From: an uncultured Paracoccaceae bacterium
GTDB lineage: Bacteria > Pseudomonadota > Alphaproteobacteria > Rhodobacterales > Rhodobacteraceae
DNA: 64,000 nucleotides
Assembly: GCA_947494445.1 (NCBI GenBank)
Contig: CANLVD010000001.1
Span: 248,001-312,000, forward strand
Reading direction: 5' to 3'
A program made the translations under genes and the position numbers. Below are positions 7,630-15,199 of this stretch, piece after piece. Every line of letters begins with the position of its first letter. The stretch's first letter is position 1. The notes beneath the pieces are model-generated. The model made no database searches. It was not told the DNA's origin and was given only the letters and a program-made list of their open reading frames with translations.

Positions 7630-8946
7630 ATGCGGACCGGCTCGAACCTGCTGGAAAGCAACCTGTCTCAGGCTGTTGGTGTCGCGGGTTATGGCGAGGT
7701 GTTCAACCCGGCCTTCATCGGCAGGGAAAAGCAGGAAACCTGTCTCGGGTTTGATCTTCAGGCACGAAATGCTGCACCTTTGGCGCTTGTGAACGCATTG
7801 AAAAGCCAAGCGGGGCTGAATGGTTTCAGATTGTTTTCAAACCACGACCAACGGGTGCTCGATCATGTGCTGGCCGATCATCGATGCGCCAAGATCATCC
7901 TCAAGCGTGATCCCATCGACTCCTTCCTCTCGCGTGAGGCTGCCCGAAAGACCGGCCAATGGCGGGTCGGACAGGACCGCGCCCGTCAGGTTGTTGGCGT
8001 GGACTTCGACAGCGACCGTTTCGATGACTATTGCGCCGGGCTCGCCGCCTACTACCAGGAGGTCGAGCAGACCATCCTTTTGTCAGGCCAGAGTTTTTTC
8101 CCGATCCAGTATGACCAGTGCAAGTCCCTGCCCATGATCAACGGCCTGCTCCGCTGGTTGGGCACAAGCCATGACCTGCAGGATCTGAAAGAGGTGACCA
8201 AACGCCAGAACCCGACGGGTCTGCGGGATCGCATTTCGAACTTCGAAGACTTCCAGCGCTATCTGGATCGGTCAGGCTATGTGGTCGAACGGCAGGGCGT
8301 GTCGCCCGAATTCTGGCGCTTGAACGGGCAGGTTTCTGTCTGGGAGGGTCCGCATCTGGTGTGTGTGGATTTGCCCGGTTGCCCGAGATCCAATCCGACA
8401 GCATGGATCAAGCGACCCTTTTCGTGGCTTGCCCGATCCTGTGACAAGCCCGTCTTCATCGCGCTTGATGATCCGGTTGCCCGCGCCGAAAGGGTTTTTC
8501 GAACCCATATTCTGCCCGCGGGAGAGGACGGATTTCCCCATATCAGAACCGCGCTCAACCAGAATTACGGGGCCGGATTGCCCGAGCGCGATCAGCCTTT
8601 GCCACCGCCTGAAGACCTGCAGAAAGCCTTCGCTGCCTTTGTCGAATTTACGAATGAAAACCTGCGGGGCCTGACCGGGCAAAGAACGGATGCCACATGG
8701 TTGCCGCAGACTCGTCTGGTTGAGGTCATTGCCGAGATGGCACCGGTTTTCAGTGTGGTACCCTGGTGGCTCAGGGATGCAGGGCTGACCTATCTGTCGG
8801 CTCTGACACAAGAAGATTTGTCAGGTCAGTTCTTACCCCAGACCGGTGACACTGAAGGCAGCATCGCGACCAAAGAAGTCCGCGAGAAACTGAAATCCAT
8901 CTACAGCGCCGATTATCGTTTTGCGGGCAAAGGCCTGTCTGATTAG
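7630..8946 (+). CDS. Stf0-like sulfotransferase with second sulfotransferase-like half; probable frameshifted start
   Basis: The first ~200 residues resemble Stf0-type sulfotransferases: MRTGSNLLESNL forms the PAPS 5'-phosphate-binding loop and IILKRDPIDSFLS the 3'-phosphate-binding strand. The last ~170 residues end in IYSADYRFAGKG, like the tail of other bacterial sulfotransferase domains, so the 438-residue protein may hold two such units. It would transfer sulfate from PAPS to a glycan made by the upstream enzymes. ATG 7630 is the first in-frame start, but it drops the family's FDYFVILAE lead-in. That lead-in is present just upstream and reads from ATG 7572 if one T of the T4 run at 7602-7605 is removed. 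The gene is therefore either shortened, frameshifted or affected by a sequencing error. Confidence 0.75.
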   Translation: MRTGSNLLESNLSQAVGVAGYGEVFNPAFIGREKQETCLGFDLQARNAAPLALVNALKSQAGLNGFRLFSNHDQRVLDHVLADHRCAKIILKRDPIDSFLSREAARKTGQWRVGQDRARQVVGVDFDSDRFDDYCAGLAAYYQEVEQTILLSGQSFFPIQYDQCKSLPMINGLLRWLGTSHDLQDLKEVTKRQNPTGLRDRISNFEDFQRYLDRSGYVVERQGVSPEFWRLNGQVSVWEGPHLVCVDLPGCPRSNPTAWIKRPFSWLARSCDKPVFIALDDPVARAERVFRTHILPAGEDGFPHIRTALNQNYGAGLPERDQPLPPPEDLQKAFAAFVEFTNENLRGLTGQRTDATWLPQTRLVEVIAEMAPVFSVVPWWLRDAGLTYLSALTQEDLSGQFLPQTGDTEGSIATKEVREKLKSIYSADYRFAGKGLSD

Positions 8947-9407
8947 GCGGCTCTTTCGGCCACTTCTTCGGTCAGAACCGCATAAAGTGCCGCATTTTCA
9001 TGGGTCGAGCGCAGTTTGGTGCAGACCGCTTCGTTGCGAAGCATCCGCGACACACGCGCCAGCGCTTTCAGATGTTCAGCGCCCGCCCCTTTGGGGGCAA
9101 GCAAGGTGAACACCAGATCGACCGGTTTGCGATCAATGGAATCGTATTCGACCGGTGTATCAAGGGACAGAAACAGTCCAAACACGGTGGTCAGCTCGGG
9201 CAGGCGGGCATGGGGTATGGCAACGCCTTTTCCCACGCCGGTTGGCCCCAGAATTTCACGGTCCATGAGCGCGCGGAAAATCTGATCGGAAGGCACGCCA
9301 ATCAACATGGCTGCATGATCGGAAATATCCTGCAAAAGGCGTTTCTTGCTTTTGACTTTTACAGACGCCCTGACTGCCTCAGGAAGCAAAATAGTCTTCA
9401 GTTCCAT
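8943..9407 (-). CDS. ptsN: PTS IIA-like nitrogen regulatory protein PtsN (EIIA-Ntr)
   Basis: The 154-residue protein is a single PTS EIIA type-2 domain. The phosphorylated histidine is His66 in GVAIPHARL, and VDLVFTLLAPKGAGAEHLKAL follows as expected. EIIA-Ntr receives phosphate from NPr in the PTS-Ntr chain and regulates potassium and nitrogen/carbon balance in the cytoplasm. ATG 9407 is preferred over the upstream in-frame start at 9434 because GGAGCGG precedes it at proper spacing and family members begin at this point. It lies downstream of hpf, the usual neighbour. Its stop overlaps that of the convergent sulfotransferase gene by four bases. Confidence 0.93.
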   Translation of the reverse strand: MELKTILLPEAVRASVKVKSKKRLLQDISDHAAMLIGVPSDQIFRALMDREILGPTGVGKGVAIPHARLPELTTVFGLFLSLDTPVEYDSIDRKPVDLVFTLLAPKGAGAEHLKALARVSRMLRNEAVCTKLRSTHENAALYAVLTEEVAERAA

Positions 9408-9446
9408 GAATGAACCGCTCCAATACCTACCCAAATCGGCGTGGGA

Positions 9447-10025
9447 TCAACTCAAGTTGCGAGGATCGACCCAGCCTACATTTCCATCGTCTCGATGATA
9501 AACCACGTTCACGCCGCCATTGGCGTCATTGCGAAATACCAGAAATTGTGCCCCGGCGAGTTCCATCTGCATAACAGCTTCTCCAACAGACAAAGACGGT
9601 ACTTTCGTTTGTGTCTCTGCCACGATCAGCGGCTGCAAGGTCTCGGGCTCGGTTTCCTCCGTCTGGTCGGCTCCGCCGTCGAGGATATAAGTGGGCGCAT
9701 CATAACTTGCAATGGGATTCTCGCGGTTGTGGTGGTGGTCTTTCAACCTACGCTTGTATCGACGAAGCTGCTTTTCCATCCGCTCAGCCGCACCATCGAA
9801 AGAATCGTACACATCGTTCGCATGGGCTTTTGCCTGAACTTTCAGGCCCGAAGACAGGTGAACGGACGCCTCTGATACAAATTCATGCCGGTCCTTGGAG
9901 AAAGTCACGACAGCCTCCGTTGGCCTGCCTGCGTATTTTCCCAAAGTCTCCAGCAATTTTTCCTCAACATGGTTCCGAAGTGCGTCGCCGATATCGATAT
10001 GTTTGCCAGAAACCTGAATGCGCAT
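9447..10025 (-). CDS. hpf: Ribosome hibernation promoting factor, long form
   Basis: The 192-residue protein has the two-domain layout of long HPF. Residues 1-105 form the ribosome-binding HPF/RaiA domain (MRIQVSGKHIDIGDALRNHVEEKL at the start, split here by the beta strand). Residues about 130-188 form the dimerisation domain that drives 100S ribosome formation, with VGEAVMQMELAGAQFLVFRN and VVYHRDDGNVGWVDP. It acts in stationary phase. AAAGGA precedes the ATG. The 175-base gap upstream to lptB probably holds its promoter. In many proteobacteria rpoN lies between lptB and hpf; it is absent here. Confidence 0.93.
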   Translation of the reverse strand: MRIQVSGKHIDIGDALRNHVEEKLLETLGKYAGRPTEAVVTFSKDRHEFVSEASVHLSSGLKVQAKAHANDVYDSFDGAAERMEKQLRRYKRRLKDHHHNRENPIASYDAPTYILDGGADQTEETEPETLQPLIVAETQTKVPSLSVGEAVMQMELAGAQFLVFRNDANGGVNVVYHRDDGNVGWVDPRNLS

Positions 10026-10200
10026 GTTTTATCCTTTATTTGTTTTTCCTCAGGTCAATTCTACGCCGGCCAGATCTATAGAATACGGCCAATTGGTCGA
10101 TACATGTCCATTTGGTCATTTTTGTGTTTGGTCTGGTCGGGGCGGAACTTCCCATGTTTCAGATGGTACGACCGAATCCCGGTGAAGCGCAACAGATTCT

Positions 10201-10959
10201 CTAAATTGTAAAACGATCACCCAGATAAACCCGGCGCACATCCTTGTCGGCCACCACTTCTTCGGGAGAGCCGCTTTTGATCACCGTCCCATCATGCAGA
10301 ATGTAGGCGCGATCCACGATCTCAAGCGTCTCACGCACATTGTGGTCGGTGATCAAAACACCGATTCCGCGCCGTTTCAAATGACTGACGAGCGTGCGAA
10401 TCTCGCCGACCGCAATCGGGTCAACACCCGCGAATGGCTCGTCCAGCAACACGAAATTCGGCTGATTGGCCAGACAGCGTGCAATCTCGACCCGTCTGCG
10501 CTCCCCGCCCGAAAGCGAGATCGACGGCGCACGGCGCAGATGCGTGATCGAAAATTCGGCCAGCAACTCGTCCAGCATTTGCACCCGTTTTGCCTGATCC
10601 CGAATGCTCAGCTCCAGAATGGCCCGGATGTTGTCTTCGACCGACAATCCCCGGAAGATTGACGCTTCCTGTGGCAGATACCCGATCCCGAGTTTCGCGC
10701 GGCGGTACATTGGCAAAAGCGTGATGTCGCGCCCGTCCAGAAACACTGTGCCACTGTCGGGTGAGACCAGTCCCGCAATCGTGTAGAAACAGGTGGTCTT
10801 GCCCGCGCCGTTGGGGCCAAGCAGGGCGACCACCTCACCGCGATGTACCTCGATCGATACATCGCGCAGAACCGGCCGTTTCTTGTAGCTTTTGCCCAGA
10901 TTGCTGACGATCAGCCCGCCGCTGCCGTCCTTGACGCTCAGGTTCGAGCCGGTGCTCAC
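10201..10959 (-). CDS. lptB: LPS export ABC transporter ATP-binding protein LptB
   Basis: LptB is the cytoplasmic ATPase of the LptB2FG complex that extracts LPS from the inner membrane. Walker A GPNGAGKT is at residues 48-55, the signature is LSGGERRRVEIARCL, Walker B is FVLLDEPFAGVDPIA, and the switch histidine is in LITDHNVRETL, a run typical of LptB. Length is 252 residues, slightly long because of a 14-residue N-terminal extension. The start overlaps the lptA stop by 4 bases, placing it last in rnd-kdsD-lptC-lptA-lptB. LptF and LptG are not in the window. Confidence 0.95.
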   Translation of the reverse strand: MSTGSNLSVKDGSGGLIVSNLGKSYKKRPVLRDVSIEVHRGEVVALLGPNGAGKTTCFYTIAGLVSPDSGTVFLDGRDITLLPMYRRAKLGIGYLPQEASIFRGLSVEDNIRAILELSIRDQAKRVQMLDELLAEFSITHLRRAPSISLSGGERRRVEIARCLANQPNFVLLDEPFAGVDPIAVGEIRTLVSHLKRRGIGVLITDHNVRETLEIVDRAYILHDGTVIKSGSPEEVVADKDVRRVYLGDRFTI

Positions 10960-11444
10960 TGCGCCGTTTCCTGAGTTTGCAGGATGGTTTTGACACGCCC
11001 CTGCATCCTCGCCTGCCCTGTCGCCAGATCAATCACCAGATTTTCGCCAGACAGCGCATTCGGTCCCTGGGTCAGCAGAACGGCGCCCTGCATCAGAACC
11101 TCGCCACTTGCGACGGAATAGGTCGCCTCATTGGCCTCAGCAGCCTCGACCCCGTTGGTCAGGGTCACCTTGCCGCTGGCCTGCAACCGGTCGATCTGCC
11201 CGCCTGAGGATGCGTAAAAGACGTCAATCCGATCCGCGCTCATCCGCAAATCACCCTGCCCGACCTGTACACCGCCCGCAAAGGTCGCCTGACCTGTGCC
11301 CTGATCAATGTTCAGGCTGTCGGCAGAAATTTCCACCGGTTGGTTTGCATCATGCTGGAACCCGCCAAAGGGCACGCTTGTTTCCTGAGCGTTGGCCGAT
11401 ACGCACACTCCGATACAAAGCACTGTTGCCAACAAATTCCGCAT
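10956..11444 (-). CDS. lptA: Periplasmic LPS bridge protein LptA
   Basis: The 162-residue protein starts with a Sec signal peptide (MRNLLATVLCIGVCVSANA) and continues with an OstA/LptA beta-jellyroll: IDQGTGQATFAGGVQVGQGDLRM and ALSGENLVIDLATGQARMQGRV show its repeating strands. LptA subunits form the filament carrying LPS across the periplasm between LptC and LptD. GGAAAG precedes the ATG, four bases after the lptC stop. Sequence is divergent within the family, so the name rests on fold pattern plus gene order. Confidence 0.88.
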   Translation of the reverse strand: MRNLLATVLCIGVCVSANAQETSVPFGGFQHDANQPVEISADSLNIDQGTGQATFAGGVQVGQGDLRMSADRIDVFYASSGGQIDRLQASGKVTLTNGVEAAEANEATYSVASGEVLMQGAVLLTQGPNALSGENLVIDLATGQARMQGRVKTILQTQETAQ

Positions 11445-11448
11445 CTTG

Positions 11449-12066
11449 TCACTTTCCGTCTGACGTAGGTCTGTGGATCAGTCTAACGCCTCCGGTGAAT
11501 GTTATCACCCGATTCGCCTCCTGTCCCGAATTGGTGATCTCCAGTCCGCCCGCCGTGATTTCACCCAAGGGGCCGTTCGCCGTGATCGGGCCACGTGCCG
11601 TGATGACATCTTTCGACAAATCAGCCTCAAGCCACAGGGCCTGAGCGCGATAGCCGCCAGAGGTCTCCAACCGGAACCCATTTTCCAGCGTCACAGTCCC
11701 GCGTGATTGATCCATCACGCCGCGTGCTGCCGAAAGGATGGTGTTGCTGCCATCGGCACGCTCCAGTTTTCCAGACAGATCATGGGCAATCATCAAACTG
11801 GGCTGAGCTGCATCCGGCTCAACCGTGCTGGCCTCAAACAGATAGCGCCCGCCTGTGCTGGTCGGACCCGAAAGCTGCGGATTGGACAGGCGCAATCCCT
11901 GATCGAGATCCTGCTGATCCTCGGTCGAGAATGTCAGCCCGCGCCCGTCGAAACTGTCGTCGCCCTGAACGAAAAACAGCATTGCCAGCAATCCGGTCGC
12001 AACAAGGGGCAACAGGATCTTCAGCCAGCGAACCATCGCGGAATAGAATCCCGGACCGCCCGCCAT
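11449..12066 (-). CDS. lptC: LPS export inner-membrane protein LptC
   Basis: The 205-residue protein has one N-terminal membrane anchor (about residues 13-33, MVRWLKILLPLVATGLLAML) and a periplasmic jellyroll with FSTEDQQDLDQGLRLSNPQL and GLEITNSGQEANRVITFTGGVRL. LptC links LptB2FG to LptA. The open frame runs upstream to 12225 inside kdsD; the ATG at 12066 gives the short cytoplasmic lead seen in Rhodobacterales LptC, and a second ATG at 12036 is possible. It begins four bases after the kdsD stop. Confidence 0.87.
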   Translation of the reverse strand: MAGGPGFYSAMVRWLKILLPLVATGLLAMLFFVQGDDSFDGRGLTFSTEDQQDLDQGLRLSNPQLSGPTSTGGRYLFEASTVEPDAAQPSLMIAHDLSGKLERADGSNTILSAARGVMDQSRGTVTLENGFRLETSGGYRAQALWLEADLSKDVITARGPITANGPLGEITAGGLEITNSGQEANRVITFTGGVRLIHRPTSDGK

Positions 12067-12070
12067 CGGG

Positions 12071-13042
12071 TCAGCCGACGCCTGCGCGCAGGCAGTCGTG
12101 AATGTGCAGAATGCCGATGGGCGCCAGCCCTTCATCAACAACGAACAGACAGGTGATCTTGCGGTCCTGCATTTCTGCCAGCGCCTCGGATGCCAATGCA
12201 GTCGTTCCGATGGTTTTCGGTCCAAGGGTCATGACGTCCCCGGCCGATTTTGCCAGCAGGCCGTCCATATTGCGCCGCAGGTCACCGTCAGTGATGACAC
12301 CGATCAGCTTGCCTCCTTCATCGGTCACACCCGTCACCCCGAACCCCTTGGCCGAGATCGTCAGCAGCGCATCGCTCATCGGGTCGCCGATCCTTGAGAC
12401 GGGCAGATCAGCATGCATCAACGCGCCGACCGTCACCAGCCGCGCACCCAGTTTGCCGCCGGGGTGGAAGTTGCGGAAATTCTCAGGCGTGAACTGCCGT
12501 TGTTCCATCAAGGCCACGGCCAGAGCATCGCCAAGCGCCAGCGTCATGGTGGTAGACGTCGTGGGCGCCAGACCGTTTGGACAGGCTTCCGCCGCCTTGG
12601 GCAGCAGCAGCTTGATGTCGGCCTGCGTCAGAAGCGTGCTGCCTTCACGCCCTGCAACTCCGATCAACGGGATCCGGTGGCGTTTGACGTAAGCGATGAT
12701 ATCAGCCAGCTCCGGCGTCTCGCCCGAGTTCGACAGCAGAACCACCACATCGGCTGCCGTGATCATGCCCAGATCGCCATGGCTTGCTTCACCGGGGTGC
12801 ACAAACTGTGCAGGTGTACCGGTCGATGCCAGCGTTGCAGTTATCTTGGAGGCAACATGCCCCGATTTGCCCATGCCCGAGACGATGACCCGCCCCTTTG
12901 TCGACAGGATCAGTTCCACCGCACGGACAAATTCGCCGTCCAGACTGCCCGACAGCGCCTCAAGTGCCGAGGCTTCAAGCTTCAGAACCCGGCGACCGCA
13001 CTCCAGCACCGCATCGGAAAAATCAGTGGGCAAAGATGTCAA
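12071..13042 (-). CDS. kdsD: Arabinose-5-phosphate isomerase KdsD (KpsF/GutQ family)
   Basis: KdsD converts ribulose-5-phosphate to arabinose-5-phosphate, the first step to Kdo. Residues about 30-170 form the SIS domain (VIVSGMGKSGHVASKITATLASTG, then FVHPGEASHGDLG), and the last ~120 residues form two CBS domains ending in FVVDEGLAPIGILHIHDCLRAG. The open frame extends to 13132 inside rnd, but a TTG at 13042 with GAAGGA upstream gives 323 residues, close to the E. coli enzyme at 328. It overlaps the rnd stop by about 20 bases. A second TTG at 13033 is also possible. Confidence 0.92.
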   Translation of the reverse strand: MTSLPTDFSDAVLECGRRVLKLEASALEALSGSLDGEFVRAVELILSTKGRVIVSGMGKSGHVASKITATLASTGTPAQFVHPGEASHGDLGMITAADVVVLLSNSGETPELADIIAYVKRHRIPLIGVAGREGSTLLTQADIKLLLPKAAEACPNGLAPTTSTTMTLALGDALAVALMEQRQFTPENFRNFHPGGKLGARLVTVGALMHADLPVSRIGDPMSDALLTISAKGFGVTGVTDEGGKLIGVITDGDLRRNMDGLLAKSAGDVMTLGPKTIGTTALASEALAEMQDRKITCLFVVDEGLAPIGILHIHDCLRAGVG

Positions 13043-13634
13043 TGTCCGGCCATCCTTCAAGATCCAGCTTTGCCCGCATCGGCAGGAAATCAAAACAGCT
13101 TTGCGCGATTTCCATGCGCCCTTCGCGGGCAAGGCGCTTGTCCAACTCGGTTTTCAGATCATGCAGATAAAGCACGTCCGATGCCGCATAGGCAATCTGC
13201 GCCTCCGTCAGGTGCGGCGATCCCCAGTCCGAGCTTTGTTGCTGTTTCGAGATGTCGATCGACAGCAATTCTTCCAGCAGGTTCTTCAAACCATGCCGGT
13301 CGGTGTAGGTCCGCACCAGCTTGGAGGCGATCTTGGTGCAGTAAACCGGCGCCGTGACCACCCCGAACCGATTGAGCAGCACTGCGATGTCAAACCGTCC
13401 GAAATGGAACAGCTTCAACTGATCTGGATTTTCCAGAAGGCGCACCAGATTGGGCGCTTCTGTCTGATCCTGGGTGATCTGAACCAGATGTGCGTTGCCG
13501 TCCCCGCCGCTCAGTTGCACGACGCACAACCGGTCCCGGTGCGGGTTCAGACCCATGGTTTCGCTGTCGATGGCGACAATAGGCCCAAGGTCCAGACCAT
13601 CGGGCAAATCTCCGATGTGTAGCGTGTTGGTCAT
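13023..13634 (-). CDS. rnd: Short ribonuclease D
   Basis: This is a DEDDy 3'-5' exoribonuclease: DSE of motif I is in VAIDSETMGLNP near residues 22-24, motif II Asp is in LFHFGRFDIAVL, and motif III is YAASDVLYLHDL with the Tyr and Asp four apart. At 203 residues it contains only the catalytic domain and lacks the HRDC domains of E. coli RNase D (375). Such short forms are common in alphaproteobacteria. It would trim tRNA or other RNA 3' ends. It heads the kdsD-lptCAB unit. Confidence 0.88.
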   Translation of the reverse strand: MTNTLHIGDLPDGLDLGPIVAIDSETMGLNPHRDRLCVVQLSGGDGNAHLVQITQDQTEAPNLVRLLENPDQLKLFHFGRFDIAVLLNRFGVVTAPVYCTKIASKLVRTYTDRHGLKNLLEELLSIDISKQQQSSDWGSPHLTEAQIAYAASDVLYLHDLKTELDKRLAREGRMEIAQSCFDFLPMRAKLDLEGWPDIDIFAH

Positions 13635-13755
13635 GGCGATCCGTTCATCCGTTTGAGTTGATTGGCAAAAAAGAGCGCCGCCCCGTCATAGGTCGTGCAC
13701 TCTGCAAGCTCAATCCTCAACAGATAAGGATTTCCAAGACGTAAAACCAGTTGGA

Positions 13756-14106
13756 TCAGGCGGTAACGCGCTGCTCTGACCCGTCGTCACCACGCGCAGG
13801 CATCCGCACACCTCTCCCCGAGATCATGCCGAGTTTGGTCGCACGGACCAAAATTTCTGTGACATTCAGGGACGGCGTAACCGCAGCAATCGTCATCTGG
13901 TCATCAAATTCATGCAGCCGGTCTGCCTCCACCACATTGGTCAGCACCAGCGTGCCGCGCATCCATGGCAGGGATGGCATCTGCTCCAGACGCTCAATTG
14001 TATGCGCCAGAACCGCCGGACTTCCCTGTACCAGCAGCATCGGGCCCGAGAAATGTCCGCCGAAACGCGCTGAAGTCTGAACAGGCCAGTCAAAAGTGGT
14101 GGTCAT
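13756..14106 (-). CDS. Hypothetical protein, 116 residues
   Basis: I do not recognise this family. The protein is soluble-looking, without signal peptide, membrane segment, Cys pairs or repeats; it has an alternating hydrophobic pattern (TLVLTNVVEAD, MTIAAVTPSLNVTEILVRATKLG) that suggests a small alpha/beta domain. The ATG at 14106 is chosen because GGGAGA lies six bases upstream; the ATG at 14112 would abut that site. It lies alone between rnd and the DUF2259 gene. Coding is supported by GC-rich third positions and a clean ribosome binding site, not by homology. Confidence 0.6.
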   Translation of the reverse strand: MTTTFDWPVQTSARFGGHFSGPMLLVQGSPAVLAHTIERLEQMPSLPWMRGTLVLTNVVEADRLHEFDDQMTIAAVTPSLNVTEILVRATKLGMISGRGVRMPARGDDGSEQRVTA

Positions 14107-14293
14107 GGGCATTCTCCCGAAAATCGATGTCTCGCAAAGTACATGGGGGCTGCAAACGCGATGCGAAACGGGGAAAAAACTGCCCAGATGCATCAGAACT
14201 CGAAAAACCAATCTTGGCGATCAGCGTGAATTGCCCAGCGAAAACGGCAGCTTCAAGGCGCTGGTGCGGCAAAGTTAATCTTTTGGCAAGGTG

Positions 14294-15013
14294 TCAGTGC
14301 ACGGGGATGGGGATCGCGATGTGGCGCAGGTCTGCCCCTTCAAAACCACGCTTGTAAACCCCGATCAGGGCCACCAGAAACGGTGTCGGGAACACCCCGT
14401 CCGGGGCAAAGACCCGCTCGATGGAGTAACCATAGGGACAGTTTCTGGAAGCCGGTATCACTCCATCCCGGGCAATTTCCTCGCCATGGACCGACAGGGC
14501 AAACCCGAGCGTCTCGATATCGCAGTCTGAGGTTTGCAGCACGAATGTCTCAAGCACGATCTCAAAACGTCCGATCTCGAATCCGGGCGTGGACGTCCCG
14601 CGCCAGCGCAGATCAACGCTTTGGGATGTCGCCTGAGGAAACCCCGGTTGGCGTGCATAAAGCAACCGCGCCGGCTCGGTCAGGTTCAGGCCTCCAAGTG
14701 CACCCTCGGCTTTCGTTAATGCCGCCGCCCTGATTGACAGGGGCGAGCCCAGTTCGTCCTGCTCTACAATTCGGACAGGCAACATGACCCAGGCGTCGCG
14801 CACCAGATCCACAGCATAGACATTGGCGTAACTGAACCCGGACCCGTCCTGCCGCCCTGTTTCCGTAAAGGCAAATACAGTGCCATCGGACGAAAAGCCA
14901 AGCGGTTCGGGAATGGCCGCATCACCGGCCAATGCAGGCAGGGGCACGATCAGGCAAACAGCCAGCACAGCCCGAAGCTTACCCAAATATCTCAGGCATA
15001 ATCCTTTGTGCAC
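14294..15013 (-). CDS. DUF2259-type secreted protein
   Basis: A signal peptide (GKLRAVLAVCLIVPLPALAG) leads into a periplasmic domain with PEPLGFSSDGTVFAFTETG and GSGFSYANVYAVDLVRDAWV, a beta-rich pattern I associate with DUF2259 (predicted secreted proteins of alphaproteobacteria). Function is unknown. The frame opens at 15037, but GTG 15013 has a strong GGGAGG seven bases upstream, giving 239 residues. It diverges from ccoN, and the FNR box at 15113 lies 100 bases from its start, so oxygen control of this gene is possible. Confidence 0.72.
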   Translation of the reverse strand: MHKGLCLRYLGKLRAVLAVCLIVPLPALAGDAAIPEPLGFSSDGTVFAFTETGRQDGSGFSYANVYAVDLVRDAWVMLPVRIVEQDELGSPLSIRAAALTKAEGALGGLNLTEPARLLYARQPGFPQATSQSVDLRWRGTSTPGFEIGRFEIVLETFVLQTSDCDIETLGFALSVHGEEIARDGVIPASRNCPYGYSIERVFAPDGVFPTPFLVALIGVYKRGFEGADLRHIAIPIPVH

Positions 15014-15112
15014 AACTGACCCTCCCGTCTCCATCATTTCAGACTGGGATCGTGCGGCTTGACCGTCAAGCCGGACAATTACCCCTCACGTCTCAGCCCA
15101 TGTCGGGCCTGC

Positions 15113-15126
15113 TTGATCCAGATCAA
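15113..15126 (+). promoter_or_regulatory. FNR/FnrL box upstream of ccoN
   Basis: TTGATCCAGATCAA is an exact match to TTGAT-N4-ATCAA, 74 bases before the ccoN ATG and in the divergent region with the DUF2259 gene. FNR-type activation of cbb3 oxidase under low oxygen is established in Rhodobacter and relatives. Confidence 0.88.
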
Positions 15127-15199
15127 GGCTGCCCCTCGGTCTTGGTGCCAGTTTGCGACGAAACGCAGATGTGAGTCTGTGGCCAAACGAGGGGTGACC

